The notes: generated by a model from the letters alone, not told the origin. A DNA stretch of 64,000 nucleotides from Spirosoma sp. KUDC1026 (GCF_013375035.1 NZ_CP056032.1:3718001-3782000); one strand, 5' to 3'; numbered from the stretch's first letter, positions 25,225-34,879 are shown. Program-made: numbers and translations.

Positions 25225-25851
25225 ATGACACACGTACTGGCTTTCTGGCAGCTGATGACCGCAGGCATAACGCGGCTTCGCTCAGAAACCACCCTGCTGG
25301 TAACATTCCTGTTGGTACTGTCGCGGACGGCCCCGTTCGCCCAGGCACAGTCGGCGCCCGGTCCTTTTCCGGTGCCGCAAAACATTCCGAACCAGCTATT
25401 TTACCTGCAGCGCGATCCGAATACAAACACCATTATCTGCGCCTTGAACGTGAAAGACGGGAAACTGGTCACGAGCGATCCGGTGCACGTATACTGGATC
25501 CGGTACGCCGAAGACAGACAGCCCGAAGAGCTGAACTACATTCAGAAAACCTTTGCCTACGGCATCAAATCCCGGCCGCTGGGTAACGGCCAGTACGAGC
25601 TGAACTTTGTCTCCTACAAGAAGCTGCCGCTACGTCTGGCCCGCTCCGAGCGCGACAATGCCTATTACGTGTTCGCTAACGTAAACCAGAAGAAGATACA
25701 GATCAGACGGCTCTATCTTCGGATTGAAGGCGGCACCATGTGGATTCCTAATGTGAAATACCTTCAGTTGGAGGGGATTAATACGGCCACGGGCGAAAAC
25801 GTCATTGAGCGTATCCCGATTTCGGTGCCGAAGGCCGATACGTCGGCTTAA
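25225..25851 (+). CDS. Secreted DUF4833 protein
   Basis: A 208-residue protein with an N-terminal hydrophobic leader (about residues 20-42, ending AQAQSA). The DUF4833 pattern is clear: FYLQRDPNTNTIICALNVKD (about 60-79), VHVYWIRYAEDR and IQKTFAYGIKSRP. The family is common in Bacteroidota and has no known function; a periplasmic or envelope location is likely. An internal ATG at 25255 would give a shorter leader. It converges with the sugar dehydrogenase gene, with a bidirectional terminator between. Confidence 0.88.
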   Translation: MTHVLAFWQLMTAGITRLRSETTLLVTFLLVLSRTAPFAQAQSAPGPFPVPQNIPNQLFYLQRDPNTNTIICALNVKDGKLVTSDPVHVYWIRYAEDRQPEELNYIQKTFAYGIKSRPLGNGQYELNFVSYKKLPLRLARSERDNAYYVFANVNQKKIQIRRLYLRIEGGTMWIPNVKYLQLEGINTATGENVIERIPISVPKADTSA

Positions 25852-25862
25852 GGCACCTGGCA

Positions 25863-25909
25863 AAAACAGCAAAGCCGTCCGGAGTCATACCGGACGGCTT
25901 TGCTGTTTT
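25863..25909. terminator. Bidirectional terminator between convergent genes
   Basis: A perfect 20-bp stem (AAAACAGCAAAGCCGTCCGG and its complement) with a 7-nt loop; A-run and T-run on both sides allow termination in either direction. It serves the DUF4833 gene on the plus strand and the sugar dehydrogenase gene on the minus strand. Confidence 0.93.
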
Positions 25910-25918
25910 ATCAACGTT

Positions 25919-27112
25919 CTATTTCCCGGCGATGCGGTACAACCGTCCCTGATCAGTGATGGCGTACAGCGCGCCGTCTTTGCCCTGGGTAATGTCCCGG
26001 AAACGCTGCGTTTCATCGGCCAGCAGTCGTTCTTCACCCACGACCTTGTTGTTTTCGATTACCAGCCGGGCAATGTGCAGCCCGCTGAGCGTACCGACGA
26101 AGAGGTTGTTTTTCCACTCGGGCATGAGGTCACCGGTGTAGAACGTCATCCCGCTGGGTGATACCGACGGGTCCCAGTAGTAAATCGGCTGTTCGAGTCC
26201 GTCCTTCTGCTGAATGCCTTCGCCTACTTTCTCCCCGCTGTATTCGATGCCATACGTAATGGTGGGCCAGCCATAGTTTTTGCCGGCCTCGATCCGGTTG
26301 ATCTCGTCACCTCCGCGGGGACCAAATTCACCTTCCCACAGATCGCCCGTGACGGGGTTGATGGCCAGGCTCTGTACGTTACGGTGACCGTAGGAGTACA
26401 GCTCCGGGCGGGCGTCAGCTTTACCGATAAATGGGTTGCCCGTTACAGGTTTGCCGTCGGTCGTGATCCGGATTACCTTGCCCAGGCCCGAGTTGATCGA
26501 CTGCGCCTGCGGCCGGGTCACTTTATCCGAGCGCTCACCGGTGCTGATGAACAGATTCCCCTGCTTATCGAACAGAATACGGCCGCCATAGTGCAGGTTC
26601 CCTTTGTAGCCCGGGGTGGCCCGGTAAATAACGGTAGCGCCTTCGATCTTCTTTTCATCGGCCGACAGTTTCCCTTTGGCTACTGCCGTCAGATTACCGC
26701 CTGAGGTGGCTTCCGAGAAGACCCAGTACACCATTCTGCTTTTCTCGAAATCAGGGGCGGTCCGGATTCCCAGCAATCCCCCCTGCCCCGACGAATTCAC
26801 GGCCGGGATGCCGGTGATGGGTTCGCTTACCTTACCATCCGTCGTAGCGATCCGCATCGCTCCTTCGCGTTCAGTGATGAGAAAACGGCCGTCGGGCAGG
26901 CTGGTAATCCCCCAGGGAAATTTGAGCGCTTCGGTCAGCACTTTGCCTTCGTATCCCGCCTTGGTTTTAACGCTGGCGACCCGCGTCTGTCCCGCGAAGG
27001 CCGGTTTATAGGCGGAGTTGGGTTCTTTGGTTTCCACCTGCGCAAGGGCACCGGTCTGAGCCGTTAGTGCCAGCGTCGAGATAGCCGCCAGTACAATAAG
27101 TCGATTAGTCAT
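25919..27112 (-). CDS. PQQ-dependent sugar dehydrogenase (Yli/soluble GDH-like)
   Basis: A 397-residue periplasmic six-bladed beta-propeller of the soluble glucose/aldose dehydrogenase family. It has a signal peptide (to about residue 25), then LKFPWGITSLPDGRFLITER (about 64-83), NLHYGGRILFDKQGNLFIST with the catalytic-type histidine, SYGHRNVQSLAINPVTGDLW, and EFGPRGGDEINRIEAGKNYG (about 262-281), the blade motif that contacts PQQ and Ca2+. Members oxidise aldose sugars at the outer face of the inner membrane. The ATG at 27112 is chosen over an upstream TTG. No PQQ biosynthesis genes are in the window, so the cofactor may come from elsewhere. Confidence 0.9.
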   Translation of the reverse strand: MTNRLIVLAAISTLALTAQTGALAQVETKEPNSAYKPAFAGQTRVASVKTKAGYEGKVLTEALKFPWGITSLPDGRFLITEREGAMRIATTDGKVSEPITGIPAVNSSGQGGLLGIRTAPDFEKSRMVYWVFSEATSGGNLTAVAKGKLSADEKKIEGATVIYRATPGYKGNLHYGGRILFDKQGNLFISTGERSDKVTRPQAQSINSGLGKVIRITTDGKPVTGNPFIGKADARPELYSYGHRNVQSLAINPVTGDLWEGEFGPRGGDEINRIEAGKNYGWPTITYGIEYSGEKVGEGIQQKDGLEQPIYYWDPSVSPSGMTFYTGDLMPEWKNNLFVGTLSGLHIARLVIENNKVVGEERLLADETQRFRDITQGKDGALYAITDQGRLYRIAGK

Positions 27113-27178
27113 GGTTAGCAAACGATTTGAGTTATAAATGTAGCACGGTTTCGATTAGCAGGCGGTTCTGTCTCGCTG

Positions 27179-28176
27179 TCATCCGCGTAAAATGGCGTCA
27201 ATCGTCGTGATCTCGTCGGCCGAGAACGTCAGATTGTCGAGGCAACGGAGCGAATCGGTGATCTGCTGGGGCTTACTGGCCCCCAGCAGGACAGACGTAA
27301 TGCGGTCGTCTTTCAGAATCCAGGACAAAGCCATCTGCGCCAGGTCCTGCCCGCGCGACTGCGCTACGTCATTGAGCTTGATCGCTTTCGCAATCTTTTC
27401 GTCGGTAATCTGATCGCCTTCCAGCGCCCCATTTCCCCGGTGACTGGCCGCCCGGGAATCGGCTGGAATTCCTTTCAGGTACTTGTTGGTCAGCAACCCC
27501 TGCTCCAGTGGTGAGAACGGATACAGCCCACGCCCTGCTGACCGAGCACGTCCAGTAGCCCACCTTCTACCCACCGGTCGAACAGCGAATAGCGGGGCTG
27601 GTGAATCAGGCAGGGCGTGCCGAGCTGCTTCAGCAGATCAACCGCTTTTTCCGTTTCGGCAGCGCTGTAGCTGGAGATACCCACGTAGAGGGCTTTCCCC
27701 TGCCGAACGATCAGGTCCAACGCCGACATGGTTTCTTCCAGTGGGGTGTGCGGGTCGGGGCGATGGTGGTAGTAAATATCGACGTAATCTAGGCCCATCC
27801 GTTTCAGACTCTGGTCCAGACTGGCGACCAGGTACTTTTTCGAGCCCCAGTTACCGTACGGGCCGTCCCACATGGGCCACCCGGCTTTGGTTGAAATGAT
27901 CAGCTCGTCTCGGTAGGGAGCAAAATCTTCGTTAATCAGCTGCCCAAAGGTTTCCTCGGCCGAGCCCGGCGGAGGGCCGTAGTTATTGGCCAGGTCGAAG
28001 TGGGTAATACCGTGGTCGAACGCCGTCCGTAACATGGTGCGGGCATTTTCCAGACTGTCAATTTTACCGAAGTTATGCCACAGTCCCAGTGAAATGGCGG
28101 GCAGCAACAGGCCACTGTTGCCGCAGCGTCGATACAGCATGGTATAGTAGCGCTGCGCAGAGGGTGAATACGTCAT
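27179..28176 (-). pseudogene. Aldo/keto reductase (YghZ-like) with a single frameshift
   Basis: The 5' part (from ATG at 28176) codes SGLLLPAISLGLWHNFGKID, the catalytic-type Asp/Tyr in FDLANNYGPPPGSAEE, and YVDIYYHHRPDPHTPLEETM, then breaks at GVGCI-R. The 3' part in another frame resumes with FSPLEQGLLTNKYL and ends near 27179. Joining them needs one added base near 27528-27531 (the ATCCG would become ATCCCG, giving I-P-F-S-P), which restores a full-length family member of about 331 residues. YghZ-type enzymes reduce L-glyceraldehyde-3-phosphate and other aldehydes with NADPH. A sequencing error in a short C run is a fair alternative to a true pseudogene. Confidence 0.85.
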
Positions 28177-28365
28177 CGTCTGATTGTACGCGTTAAATTA
28201 CCTGTGTGAAGAGTTGGGTCGTTTCCGGCCAGCAAAAGTCCGGTGTTCTTTCCAGAAAACAGGACTTTTGAATAAGAAATATGCCCGGTAATAGTTGTCA
28301 GGACAACCACCCGCGCACTCAGCAGCCTAATAACCAGGTTACAGACCCGGGCCCGTTAGAAAACA

Positions 28366-28395
28366 AAAATCCCGGCTCATGAGCCGGGATTTTTT
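28366..28395 (-). terminator. Terminator after rplT
   Basis: A perfect palindrome of 30 bp, arms AAAAATCCCGGCTC / GAGCCGGGATTTTT, lies 21 nt after the rplT stop codon with a T-run on the minus strand. The remaining bases of 28177-28416 show no gene. Confidence 0.93.
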
Positions 28396-28416
28396 ATAGC
28401 TATATAGCTGGTCTGT

Positions 28417-28761
28417 TTACTTCACTTGTTCCACAACGGCAGCAAATGCTTCCGGGTGATTCATGGCCAGATCGGCCAGTACTTTACGGTTTAGTTCGAT
28501 GCCCGATTTGTTGAGGGCACCCATCAGGGCCGAGTACGACATGCCGTTGATGCGCGCACCCGCGTTGATCCGCTGAATCCAGAGACCACGGAAATCCCGT
28601 TTCTTGGCGCGACGGTCGCGGTAGGCATAACCCAACCCTTTCTCAACGGCGTTCTTAGCAACCGTCCAGACATTCTTACGCCGACCAAAATAACCTTTGG
28701 CCAGCTTCATTACTTTTTTCCGACGCGCCCGTGAGGCAACGTGATTGACGGAACGTGGCAT
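28417..28761 (-). CDS. rplT: 50S ribosomal protein L20
   Basis: L20 (114 residues) binds 23S rRNA early in large-subunit assembly and represses its own operon in several bacteria. The family signature is plain: [40 protein letters not shown] and [19 protein letters not shown]. Length is normal. It lies 103 nt after rpmI and ends the ribosomal group with a strong terminator. Confidence 0.98.
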   Translation of the reverse strand: MPRSVNHVASRARRKKVMKLAKGYFGRRKNVWTVAKNAVEKGLGYAYRDRRAKKRDFRGLWIQRINAGARINGMSYSALMGALNKSGIELNRKVLADLAMNHPEAFAAVVEQVK

Positions 28762-28864
28762 AATAAGTTGTGTTTTTTGACAACTGGCGACCGCTGTACG
28801 GGTACTTTAGGCCAGCAATCGGGTGAAACGTGAAACCAGACGCACCTGCGTCTTTTTTGCCGGT

Positions 28865-29059
28865 TTAGGCGTTCAGCAACGCTTTGATACGTGCTTCGTC
28901 AGCGCTGACAACGACCGTAGCGTGAACCAGGTTACGCTTCTGTTTCGTCGTTTTTTTCGTCAGGATATGACTGTGGAAGGCGTGCTTCCGCTTGATTTTC
29001 CCGGTACCGGTCAGCTTGAACCGCTTCTTGGCACCTGAGTTTGTTTTAACTTTTGGCAT
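28865..29059 (-). CDS. rpmI: 50S ribosomal protein L35
   Basis: L35 (64 residues) starts [20 protein letters not shown] and has the conserved [20 protein letters not shown] block. The longer frame to 29125 adds a nonsensical leader, so the ATG at 29059 is used. It is the first gene after a strong hairpin and a predicted promoter, and is co-directional with rplT. Confidence 0.97.
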   Translation of the reverse strand: MPKVKTNSGAKKRFKLTGTGKIKRKHAFHSHILTKKTTKQKRNLVHATVVVSADEARIKALLNA

Positions 29060-29101
29060 TGTCTTGGAAACGCTACTGGTGAAAAATGAGTAAACAGGCC
29101 G

Positions 29102-29109
29102 CAAAGATA
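29102..29109 (-). promoter_or_regulatory. Predicted rpmI-rplT promoter -7 box
   Basis: The minus strand reads TATCTTTG, an exact TAnnTTTG match, 42 nt before the rpmI ATG, with a TTTTG 13 nt further upstream. Its position just downstream of the infC hairpin suggests an independent promoter for the two ribosomal protein genes. Confidence 0.6.
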
Positions 29110-29171
29110 CGCTTTTTTCCATCAAAACGCTACCGTTATCCCGGCTCTTTTCCGGCTTACCCTACAAAAGT

Positions 29172-29217
29172 CAGGCGTCAGCACCGATTCCTTGGTGGGA
29201 ACCGGTGCTGACGCCTG
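29172..29217 (-). terminator. Strong hairpin between infC and rpmI
   Basis: Arms CAGGCGTCAGCACCG / CGGTGCTGACGCCTG pair perfectly over 15 bp, and the loop itself can extend the stem (TTCC / GGAA). On the minus strand ACTTTTG follows. It lies 14 nt past the infC stop codon. It could be a terminator or a regulatory attenuator of the ribosomal operon. Confidence 0.8.
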
Positions 29218-29230
29218 CTTTATTGACCAG

Positions 29231-29788
29231 TTATTTCTTAACCGTAACGACCTTTGGGGCCAGGAACATGGTCATCCGCTTGCCTTCCAGTTTTGGCTCA
29301 GCCTCGATTTTACCGTATTCTTCCAGTCCTTTTGAGAAGCGCTCCAGCAACTGGAAACCGCGATCCTTAAACACGATGGCGCGACCAACAAACTGTACGT
29401 ACGCCTTCACCTTGGCCCCTTCTTTGAGGAAGTTGATAGCGTGTTTCAGTTTGAATTCGAAGTCGTGATCGTCCGTGTTCGGACCGAACCGGATTTCCTT
29501 GATAACCACTTTCGTGGCGTTTGCTTTGATCTCCTTCTGCTTTTTCTTCTGCTCGTATTTGAACTTTGAATAGTCGACAATACGACACACAGGTGGAACA
29601 GCATTGGGCGAGACTTCAACCAGATCAAGATTCTGGGCGCGGGCCATCGCCTGTGCCTTATTTATATCGTAGATTCCCTGCTCTACATTTTCACCGACCA
29701 CCCGAACTTCGCGGGCTAGGATGCGCTCATTGACTTTGTAGGGTTCTTCAACCACGCGACGGGGTGGTCTGCGCTGGGGTAATGCCAT
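29231..29788 (-). CDS. infC: Translation initiation factor IF-3
   Basis: IF-3 (185 residues) binds the 30S subunit, prevents subunit joining and checks start codons. The N-terminal domain has [20 protein letters not shown] (about residues 16-35) and [20 protein letters not shown]; the C-terminal domain has [20 protein letters not shown] (about 97-116) and ends [11 protein letters not shown]. It starts at an ordinary ATG, unlike the AUU start of E. coli infC. It lies 191 nt after thrS in the usual thrS-infC-rpmI-rplT order. Confidence 0.98.
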   Translation of the reverse strand: MALPQRRPPRRVVEEPYKVNERILAREVRVVGENVEQGIYDINKAQAMARAQNLDLVEVSPNAVPPVCRIVDYSKFKYEQKKKQKEIKANATKVVIKEIRFGPNTDDHDFEFKLKHAINFLKEGAKVKAYVQFVGRAIVFKDRGFQLLERFSKGLEEYGKIEAEPKLEGKRMTMFLAPKVVTVKK

Positions 29789-29979
29789 ATATTGTGTTTA
29801 AGGTAACTGACTTGATTAAGTCGCTTGGATAACGTATTGATTTGTAAAAAGTTCGCAAAAACTAGCTAAAATACAGATTCCAGACAAGTTTGGTTAGCAA
29901 ACGTATCGTTGCAAGAAACCGGCGCTACGTCCTGTCACTCAAGGCGGACTCGGCACCGGCCTGTACAACATGGTGCTGC

Positions 29980-31923
29980 TTACAGTTTCACTTCCGCCTG
30001 GAAAGTCTGCACGAATTCGTCGATGGTCATGCTGCCCAGGTCACCCTGCCCTTTTCGCCGAACCGATACTTTTCCTTCTGCCGCTTCTTTCTCACCCACA
30101 ACGAGCATGTAAGGCACTTTGTTAACTTCTGCATCCCGAATTTTTCGGCCGATTTTCTCGTCCCGTAAATCCACGAAGCCGCGAATGTCGCGCTCCTGCA
30201 GCGTCAGGAACAGATCGTTGGCGTAGTCTTCGTATTTCTCCGAGATCGGCAGGATCGCGATCTGATCCGGCGACAGCCACAGCGGGAAGTTACCGGCCGT
30301 GTTTTCAATCAGGATCGCGATGAACCGCTCCAGCGACCCAAACGGTGCCCGGTGGATCATTACCGGCCGGTGCTTCTGGTTGTCGGCGCCGATGTACTCC
30401 AGCTCAAACCGGTTCGGCAGGTTGTAATCCACCTGAATGGTACCCAGCTGCCACCGGCGTCCGAGCGCATCGCGCACCATGAAATCGAGCTTAGGTCCGT
30501 AAAAAGCCGCTTCGCCCAGTTCAACCACGGTCGGCAGCCCTTTCTCAGCGGCCGATTCAATGATGGCCGCTTCGGCTTTCTCCCACAGATCATCAGAACC
30601 GATGTATTTTTCTTTGTTCTCAGGATCACGGAGCGAAACCTGCGCGCTGTAATCGTCAAATCCTAACGATTTGAACACGTAGAGCACCAGGTCGATCACT
30701 TTCATGAACTCTTCTTTCACCTGATCGGGGCGGCAGAAGATATGGGCGTCATCCTGCGTAAAGCCCCGCACGCGGGTCAGGCCGTGTAACTCGCCCGACT
30801 GCTCGTAGCGATACACCGTACCAAACTCGGCCAGCCGCAGCGGCAGGTCGCGGTACGAACGGGGGCGGGTTTTGTAGATTTCGCAGTGGTGCGGGCAGTT
30901 CATCGGTTTCAGCAGAAACTCCTCGTTCGGGTCCGGGGTCCGGATCGGCTGGAACGAATCCTCACCGTACTTTTCCCAGTGGCCCGACGTTACGTAGAGT
31001 TGCTTGCTGCCAATGTGGGGCGTTACTACCGGCGAATACCCCGCCCGGATCTGCGCCCGGCGCAGGAAGTTTTCCAGCCGCTCGCGCAGCATGGTTCCTT
31101 TCGGCAGCCAGAGTGGAAGCCCCTGCCCTACTTTTTCCGAGAACGCAAACAGATCCAATTCTTTACCCAGCTTGCGGTGGTCGCGCTTTTTGGCTTCTTC
31201 CAGCAGGAACAGGTAATCGTCCAGTTCTTTCTGCTTTGGGTAGGTGACGGCGTAAATACGAGTCAGCTGTTTATTCTTCTCGTTGCCGCGCCAGTACGCA
31301 CCCGCCACGTTCATGATCTTGGCGGCTTTGATAAAACCCGTATTCGGAATGTGTGGTCCCCGGCACAGGTCGGTAAAGTCCCCCTGGGTATAAAACGTAA
31401 TTGAGCCGTCTTCCAGCCCGTCGATCAAGTCCAGTTTGTACGGATCGCCTTTCTCTTCGAAATAAGCAATCGCATCGGCTTTGCGGACGGGTTTGCGGAC
31501 GTACTGCTGTTTCTGGCGGGCCAGCTCCAGCATTTTGTCTTCTACCTTTTTGAAATCTTCCTGCGAGAACGCTTGTCCGTTCAGGTCCACATCGTAGTAG
31601 AAACCCGTTTCGATGGCCGGGCCAATGCCAAATTTTACGCCTGGATACAAGGCTTCCAGGGCTTCAGCCAGCAGGTGAGCCGAGGAGTGCCAGAAGGTTG
31701 CTTTTCCTTCGGTGTCGTTCCAGGTCAGCAGTTGTACATTGGCGTCGGCGTCAATGGGCCGGGTGGCGTCCTGCACCACGCCGTTAACCTTGGCGGCCAG
31801 TACGTTACGGGCCAGGCCTTCGCTAATACGAGAAGCGATATCCAGGCCAGTACTTCCTTTGGGGTATTCTCGAACGCTCCCGTCGGGCAGCGTCACGCGG
31901 ATTTGTTCGTCCTGCGCAATCAT
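29980..31923 (-). CDS. thrS: Threonyl-tRNA synthetase
   Basis: ThrRS (647 residues) charges tRNA-Thr in the cytoplasm. Domains in order are TGS (about residues 1-65, [20 protein letters not shown]), the editing domain with [11 protein letters not shown] (about 78-88), the class II catalytic core with [20 protein letters not shown] (zinc-binding Cys and motif region, about 336-355), motif 2 [20 protein letters not shown], motif 3 in [11 protein letters not shown], and the anticodon-binding domain. It begins at ATG and heads the infC/ribosomal gene group. Confidence 0.98.
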   Translation of the reverse strand: MIAQDEQIRVTLPDGSVREYPKGSTGLDIASRISEGLARNVLAAKVNGVVQDATRPIDADANVQLLTWNDTEGKATFWHSSAHLLAEALEALYPGVKFGIGPAIETGFYYDVDLNGQAFSQEDFKKVEDKMLELARQKQQYVRKPVRKADAIAYFEEKGDPYKLDLIDGLEDGSITFYTQGDFTDLCRGPHIPNTGFIKAAKIMNVAGAYWRGNEKNKQLTRIYAVTYPKQKELDDYLFLLEEAKKRDHRKLGKELDLFAFSEKVGQGLPLWLPKGTMLRERLENFLRRAQIRAGYSPVVTPHIGSKQLYVTSGHWEKYGEDSFQPIRTPDPNEEFLLKPMNCPHHCEIYKTRPRSYRDLPLRLAEFGTVYRYEQSGELHGLTRVRGFTQDDAHIFCRPDQVKEEFMKVIDLVLYVFKSLGFDDYSAQVSLRDPENKEKYIGSDDLWEKAEAAIIESAAEKGLPTVVELGEAAFYGPKLDFMVRDALGRRWQLGTIQVDYNLPNRFELEYIGADNQKHRPVMIHRAPFGSLERFIAILIENTAGNFPLWLSPDQIAILPISEKYEDYANDLFLTLQERDIRGFVDLRDEKIGRKIRDAEVNKVPYMLVVGEKEAAEGKVSVRRKGQGDLGSMTIDEFVQTFQAEVKL

Positions 31924-32021
31924 GCGTCTATGGTTTATTTGTGGGCAACCGCGGCCTGCCTACAACTGCAGACCACTTATTTAGTAAACGTTTACAGGTG
32001 TACTCCGTTCAATTTTCTCGC

Positions 32022-32029
32022 CAAAAATA
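32022..32029 (-). promoter_or_regulatory. Possible thrS promoter -7 box
   Basis: TATTTTTG on the minus strand matches TAnnTTTG, 99 nt before the thrS start. No clear -33 element is seen, so the call is tentative. Confidence 0.3.
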
Positions 32030-32044
32030 ACAGACTGGCGGTTT

Positions 32045-33334
32045 CTAGTTAATTGGTTTTATGGTTCGGCGCAGCGAGTCGCTCCCTCCCGACGAATTAG
32101 TGGTCTTAGGCTGGAGAGTCGAAATCCGGACGCGGGTTGTATCGAGCACCTGCCGCCCCCGGCCAGCAGCCGCAGCCTCCGTCGACGCATCCGGCAAAAG
32201 TAATGGGTTATATGAATTTCGCGTGTACTGCCGACGCTGCGCCCGCCACGATCCCTGGTAAGCTAATTTGTCGTTCGCGTCCAGTTTGAGGGCTTTGTCA
32301 TAGGCCGCTATGGCCAGATCATACTGCCCGGTCTGCTCGTAACAGTACCCAAGGTACGTATCAATACGCGGAAACTGGGGCCGGAGTTGCTGCACCCGCT
32401 GATAATTCGCCAGCGCATTGGGATAATTCCGGTACGCCTGGTTGATCAGCCCAATCTGAAAAAACGCTTGGTAATAATTGGGTTGCAGCTTTACCGCCTG
32501 CTGATAACACGCCACGGCACTATCCAGCCTGCCAGCTACGTGGTAGGTTACACCCCGACTATAGTGCAAACGGGCATTGTTAGGAAAATACCGGATGGCC
32601 TGTTCGTTATAAACCAGGGATGAGTATGGGTCTTTCAGCGCCCGGTAGACCGACGCGAGCTGGCTGTACGTATCCAGATAACGGGGTTTTAGCTGGAGCG
32701 AATGCTTATACAGGGCAAGTGCCTGGGTCGTATCGCCCAGTTTAGCGGCCATCAGGCCTTTGAAGAAGTATGCCTCACCGTCGTAAGGAGCCATCTGCAA
32801 CGCGCGCGCTACGTATAACTGCGCCCGGTCAAACTGCCGCTGTTGCTGCAACAGATCTCCCTGTAGGGTATAGAGTTCAGGCGTATCGACCCCCAGAATT
32901 TCGGCGCGCTGCGCGTTTTCCAGCGCCTTGGCCGATTGCTGCAGGGCCCGTAACACCCGGGCACGGGTCAGGTAGTACGTACCAATGTTAGGCTCCCGGC
33001 TGATGGCTTCATCGATATCCTCCAGCGCATCGTTCACGCGCCCCATATCCAGCAGGATCACCGCCCGTTTGGCGTAGGCTGATGCGGGCGCCGACTGATT
33101 AATGGCATTCGTCAGGGCGCGAAGAGCCCCTTCAACCCGGCTGCTGTCCCCCACCTGCGGCACTTCATGAATCCGGGTCGACTGCCGGGCATCATCGCTG
33201 CAGGAAAAGAGTGAAAGAAAGACAAAGAGCGAAAGAGTGAAAGAGTGCCGCGACGGATGTCGAAAGAGCGATGACGTAGAAACAGAGACTGGTACAACCG
33301 AGCGAATCTGACGTTCCTGCTTTTTGGAACGCAC
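32045..33334 (-). CDS. TPR lipoprotein
   Basis: A lipoprotein built of TPRs. The N-terminal leader ends LFVFLSLFSC with a lipobox cysteine, and the mature part holds repeated TPR units such as ASAYAKRAVILLDMGRVNDA, YYLTRARVLRALQQSAKALE, YFFKGLMAAKLGDTTQALAL and GYCYEQTGQYDLAIAAYDKA. It is thus an envelope-anchored scaffold, probably facing the periplasm. The start is unclear: no ATG precedes the leader, so a GTG at 33334 is used, which leaves a long n-region; the frame is open up to 33580. The hydrophobic leader is partly encoded by the GAGYGAAA octamer repeat (33209-33247). Confidence 0.75.
   Translation of the reverse strand: MRSKKQERQIRSVVPVSVSTSSLFRHPSRHSFTLSLFVFLSLFSCSDDARQSTRIHEVPQVGDSSRVEGALRALTNAINQSAPASAYAKRAVILLDMGRVNDALEDIDEAISREPNIGTYYLTRARVLRALQQSAKALENAQRAEILGVDTPELYTLQGDLLQQQRQFDRAQLYVARALQMAPYDGEAYFFKGLMAAKLGDTTQALALYKHSLQLKPRYLDTYSQLASVYRALKDPYSSLVYNEQAIRYFPNNARLHYSRGVTYHVAGRLDSAVACYQQAVKLQPNYYQAFFQIGLINQAYRNYPNALANYQRVQQLRPQFPRIDTYLGYCYEQTGQYDLAIAAYDKALKLDANDKLAYQGSWRAQRRQYTRNSYNPLLLPDASTEAAAAGRGRQVLDTTRVRISTLQPKTTNSSGGSDSLRRTIKPIN
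33209..33247. repeat. 8-bp GAGYGAAA repeat cluster, copy A
   Basis: Positions 33209-33247 hold GAGTGAAA, GAGCGAAA and variants in tandem. They lie inside the signal-peptide region of the TPR lipoprotein gene. Confidence 0.8.
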
Positions 33335-33462
33335 GAGAATGTATTGGCTGAAAAAACAAGTAAGCCATTCCAGGCAGCTTCGTTTTCTCACTCCTTCACG
33401 AATTGGTTGTTGGTTTTTCTCGGTTACTATAGGTCGCGTCACTCTTCCAACAGCCCTTATGT

Positions 33463-33499
33463 CGCTCTTTCGCTCTTTCACACGTTCGCTCTTTGCTCC
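33463..33499. repeat. 8-bp GAGYGAAA repeat cluster, copy B (inverted)
   Basis: CGCTCTTTCGCTCTTTCACA and the following TTCGCTCTTTGCTCC are the same octamers read on the opposite strand. They cover the last codons of the downstream methyltransferase gene and the gap before the TPR lipoprotein. Confidence 0.8.
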
Positions 33500-34392
33500 A
33501 AAGGTACTGACGCAAACCGATAAAAGACGCCCAGCGGCAGCCGCTTCCGGGCCTGGTCGGCCATGAATAGTTCGCCCCATTCGGCGTTCGGTACGCTGCC
33601 GAAAATCTGGTTCATCAGGTTATCGAGCAGCAGCGACGAAAACCCGAGTGAATATAGATTGATGATGAAGAAAAAATCGCGTCGGTCCAGCAGATCGGCG
33701 CAGGATTTCAGCAGATCGGTCAGATGTTCTTCCAGCACCCATTTTTCCCCATCGGGACCGCGACCGTAGGCAGGTGGATCCAGTATAATTCCCTGGTACT
33801 GGTTCCCCCGGCGGACTTCCCGCCGAACGAATTTAACCGCATCTTCTACCACCCAGCGAATGTTGTCCAGGCCGCTGTAGTCCATATTCTCACGGGCCCA
33901 GCTGATAACCGGTTTCACGGCGTCAACGTGCGTTACGTCGGCGCCCGCCTGCCGGGCTGCCAGCGAGGCCCCGCCCGTATAGGCAAACAGGTTCAGCACT
34001 TTGGGTCTGGACGGTCCCGTTGCGTTCAGGGCATTGATTTTGTCGTGTATGAACGCCCAGTTGTCGGCCTGCTCCGGGAAAAGGCCCACGTGTTTGAACG
34101 TTGTCAGGGCCAGCTTGAACTTCAGATTCAGGCCACCCTGCCGGAACGTAACAAACCAGGGATCGCGCATGCCGGGTGCCACCTGCCAGTCACCCCGCTC
34201 GGGCGACTGCCGATCGCGCCGGAACGTAGCGTGGGCGGTTTGCTCCCATTCCCTATCCGACAGCGATTTATCCCAGATGGCCTGGGGTTCGGGGCGGGAC
34301 AGTACGTACTCGCCGAATCGTTCGAGTTTCTGGAATTGGCCCGAGTCGATCAGTTCGTATTCCGGCCAGGCAACGGGGGTAATTAATTGCAT
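33478..34392 (-). CDS. Class I SAM-dependent methyltransferase, RlmI/RlmK-like
   Basis: A 304-residue methyltransferase. SAM motif I is KVLNLFAYTGGASLAARQAG (about residues 129-148), followed by VTHVDAVKPVISWARENM, the acidic motif WVVEDAVKFV and the catalytic-type ILDPPAYGRG (about 203-212). This is the pattern of the C-terminal domain of RlmI/RlmK 23S rRNA cytosine methyltransferases, here without a PUA domain. The last residues (SVPLEQRANV) are encoded by the octamer repeat cluster, so the natural C-terminus may have been altered. It precedes the TPR lipoprotein on the same strand. Confidence 0.85.
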   Translation of the reverse strand: MQLITPVAWPEYELIDSGQFQKLERFGEYVLSRPEPQAIWDKSLSDREWEQTAHATFRRDRQSPERGDWQVAPGMRDPWFVTFRQGGLNLKFKLALTTFKHVGLFPEQADNWAFIHDKINALNATGPSRPKVLNLFAYTGGASLAARQAGADVTHVDAVKPVISWARENMDYSGLDNIRWVVEDAVKFVRREVRRGNQYQGIILDPPAYGRGPDGEKWVLEEHLTDLLKSCADLLDRRDFFFIINLYSLGFSSLLLDNLMNQIFGSVPNAEWGELFMADQARKRLPLGVFYRFASVPLEQRANV

Positions 34393-34454
34393 GAATTCAT
34401 TCAGAAAAGATTTCGGCGATTACAGACCAAAACCAGACAATATGAAGGCAGCAT

Positions 34455-34877
34455 CTACTGCCCCATTTTCAGAATCAGTTCAAACTCATCCGGACGAATG
34501 GGCATGACCGATAAACGAGACTGTTTGATGAGGCCGATTGCAGCCAGCATCGGCTCGGCTTTGATCCGGGCCAGCGACACCGGATTGGCGAGAGCCATCA
34601 CTGGTTCCAGTTCAACAACGACCCAGGGCGTTGGAGCGCCCCCCGGTTCGGTCGGCACAGTCGGATCAGGGTAGGCTTCCTTCACAACCGTAGCCAGACC
34701 AACTACGCAGGGGTTCGTTACGCTATGGTAATAGAGTACCTGGTCGCCCGCTTGCATGGCCCGCAGGTTATTACGCGCCTGATAATTACGAACACCGTCC
34801 CAGATGGCGCGTCCCTGAGCGATAAAATGGTGCCACCCGTACGTATCGGGCTCGGACTTAACTAACCAGAAGTTCAA
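34455..34877 (-). CDS. EVE-domain protein
   Basis: A 140-residue EVE-domain protein (PUA-like fold that binds modified nucleic-acid bases). The family start NFWLVKSEPDTYGWHHF is followed by IWDGVRNYQARNNLRAMQAG and the pocket-forming VLYYHSVTNPCVVGLATVV. The best start is a TTG at 34877, directly before NFWLVKSEP; the longer frame runs into the octamer repeat and gives an unlikely leader. Stand-alone EVE proteins are thought to sense or read modified bases. It lies 62 nt after the start of the methyltransferase gene on the same strand. Confidence 0.88.
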   Translation of the reverse strand: MNFWLVKSEPDTYGWHHFIAQGRAIWDGVRNYQARNNLRAMQAGDQVLYYHSVTNPCVVGLATVVKEAYPDPTVPTEPGGAPTPWVVVELEPVMALANPVSLARIKAEPMLAAIGLIKQSRLSVMPIRPDEFELILKMGQ

Positions 34878-34879
34878 AA

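Noticed and set aside
31984..31996. 12-bp palindrome GTAAACGTTTAC upstream of thrS, LacI-operator-like
   Set aside because: A palindrome of this length is expected many times by chance in 64 kb, and there is no LacI gene or sugar gene nearby.
33112..33297. Minus-strand frame with a hydrophobic leader in a second reading frame of the TPR lipoprotein gene
   Set aside because: It ends after about 60 codons and comes from the repeat-rich leader region; the long TPR frame explains the conserved protein. A frameshift joining the two was considered but not needed.
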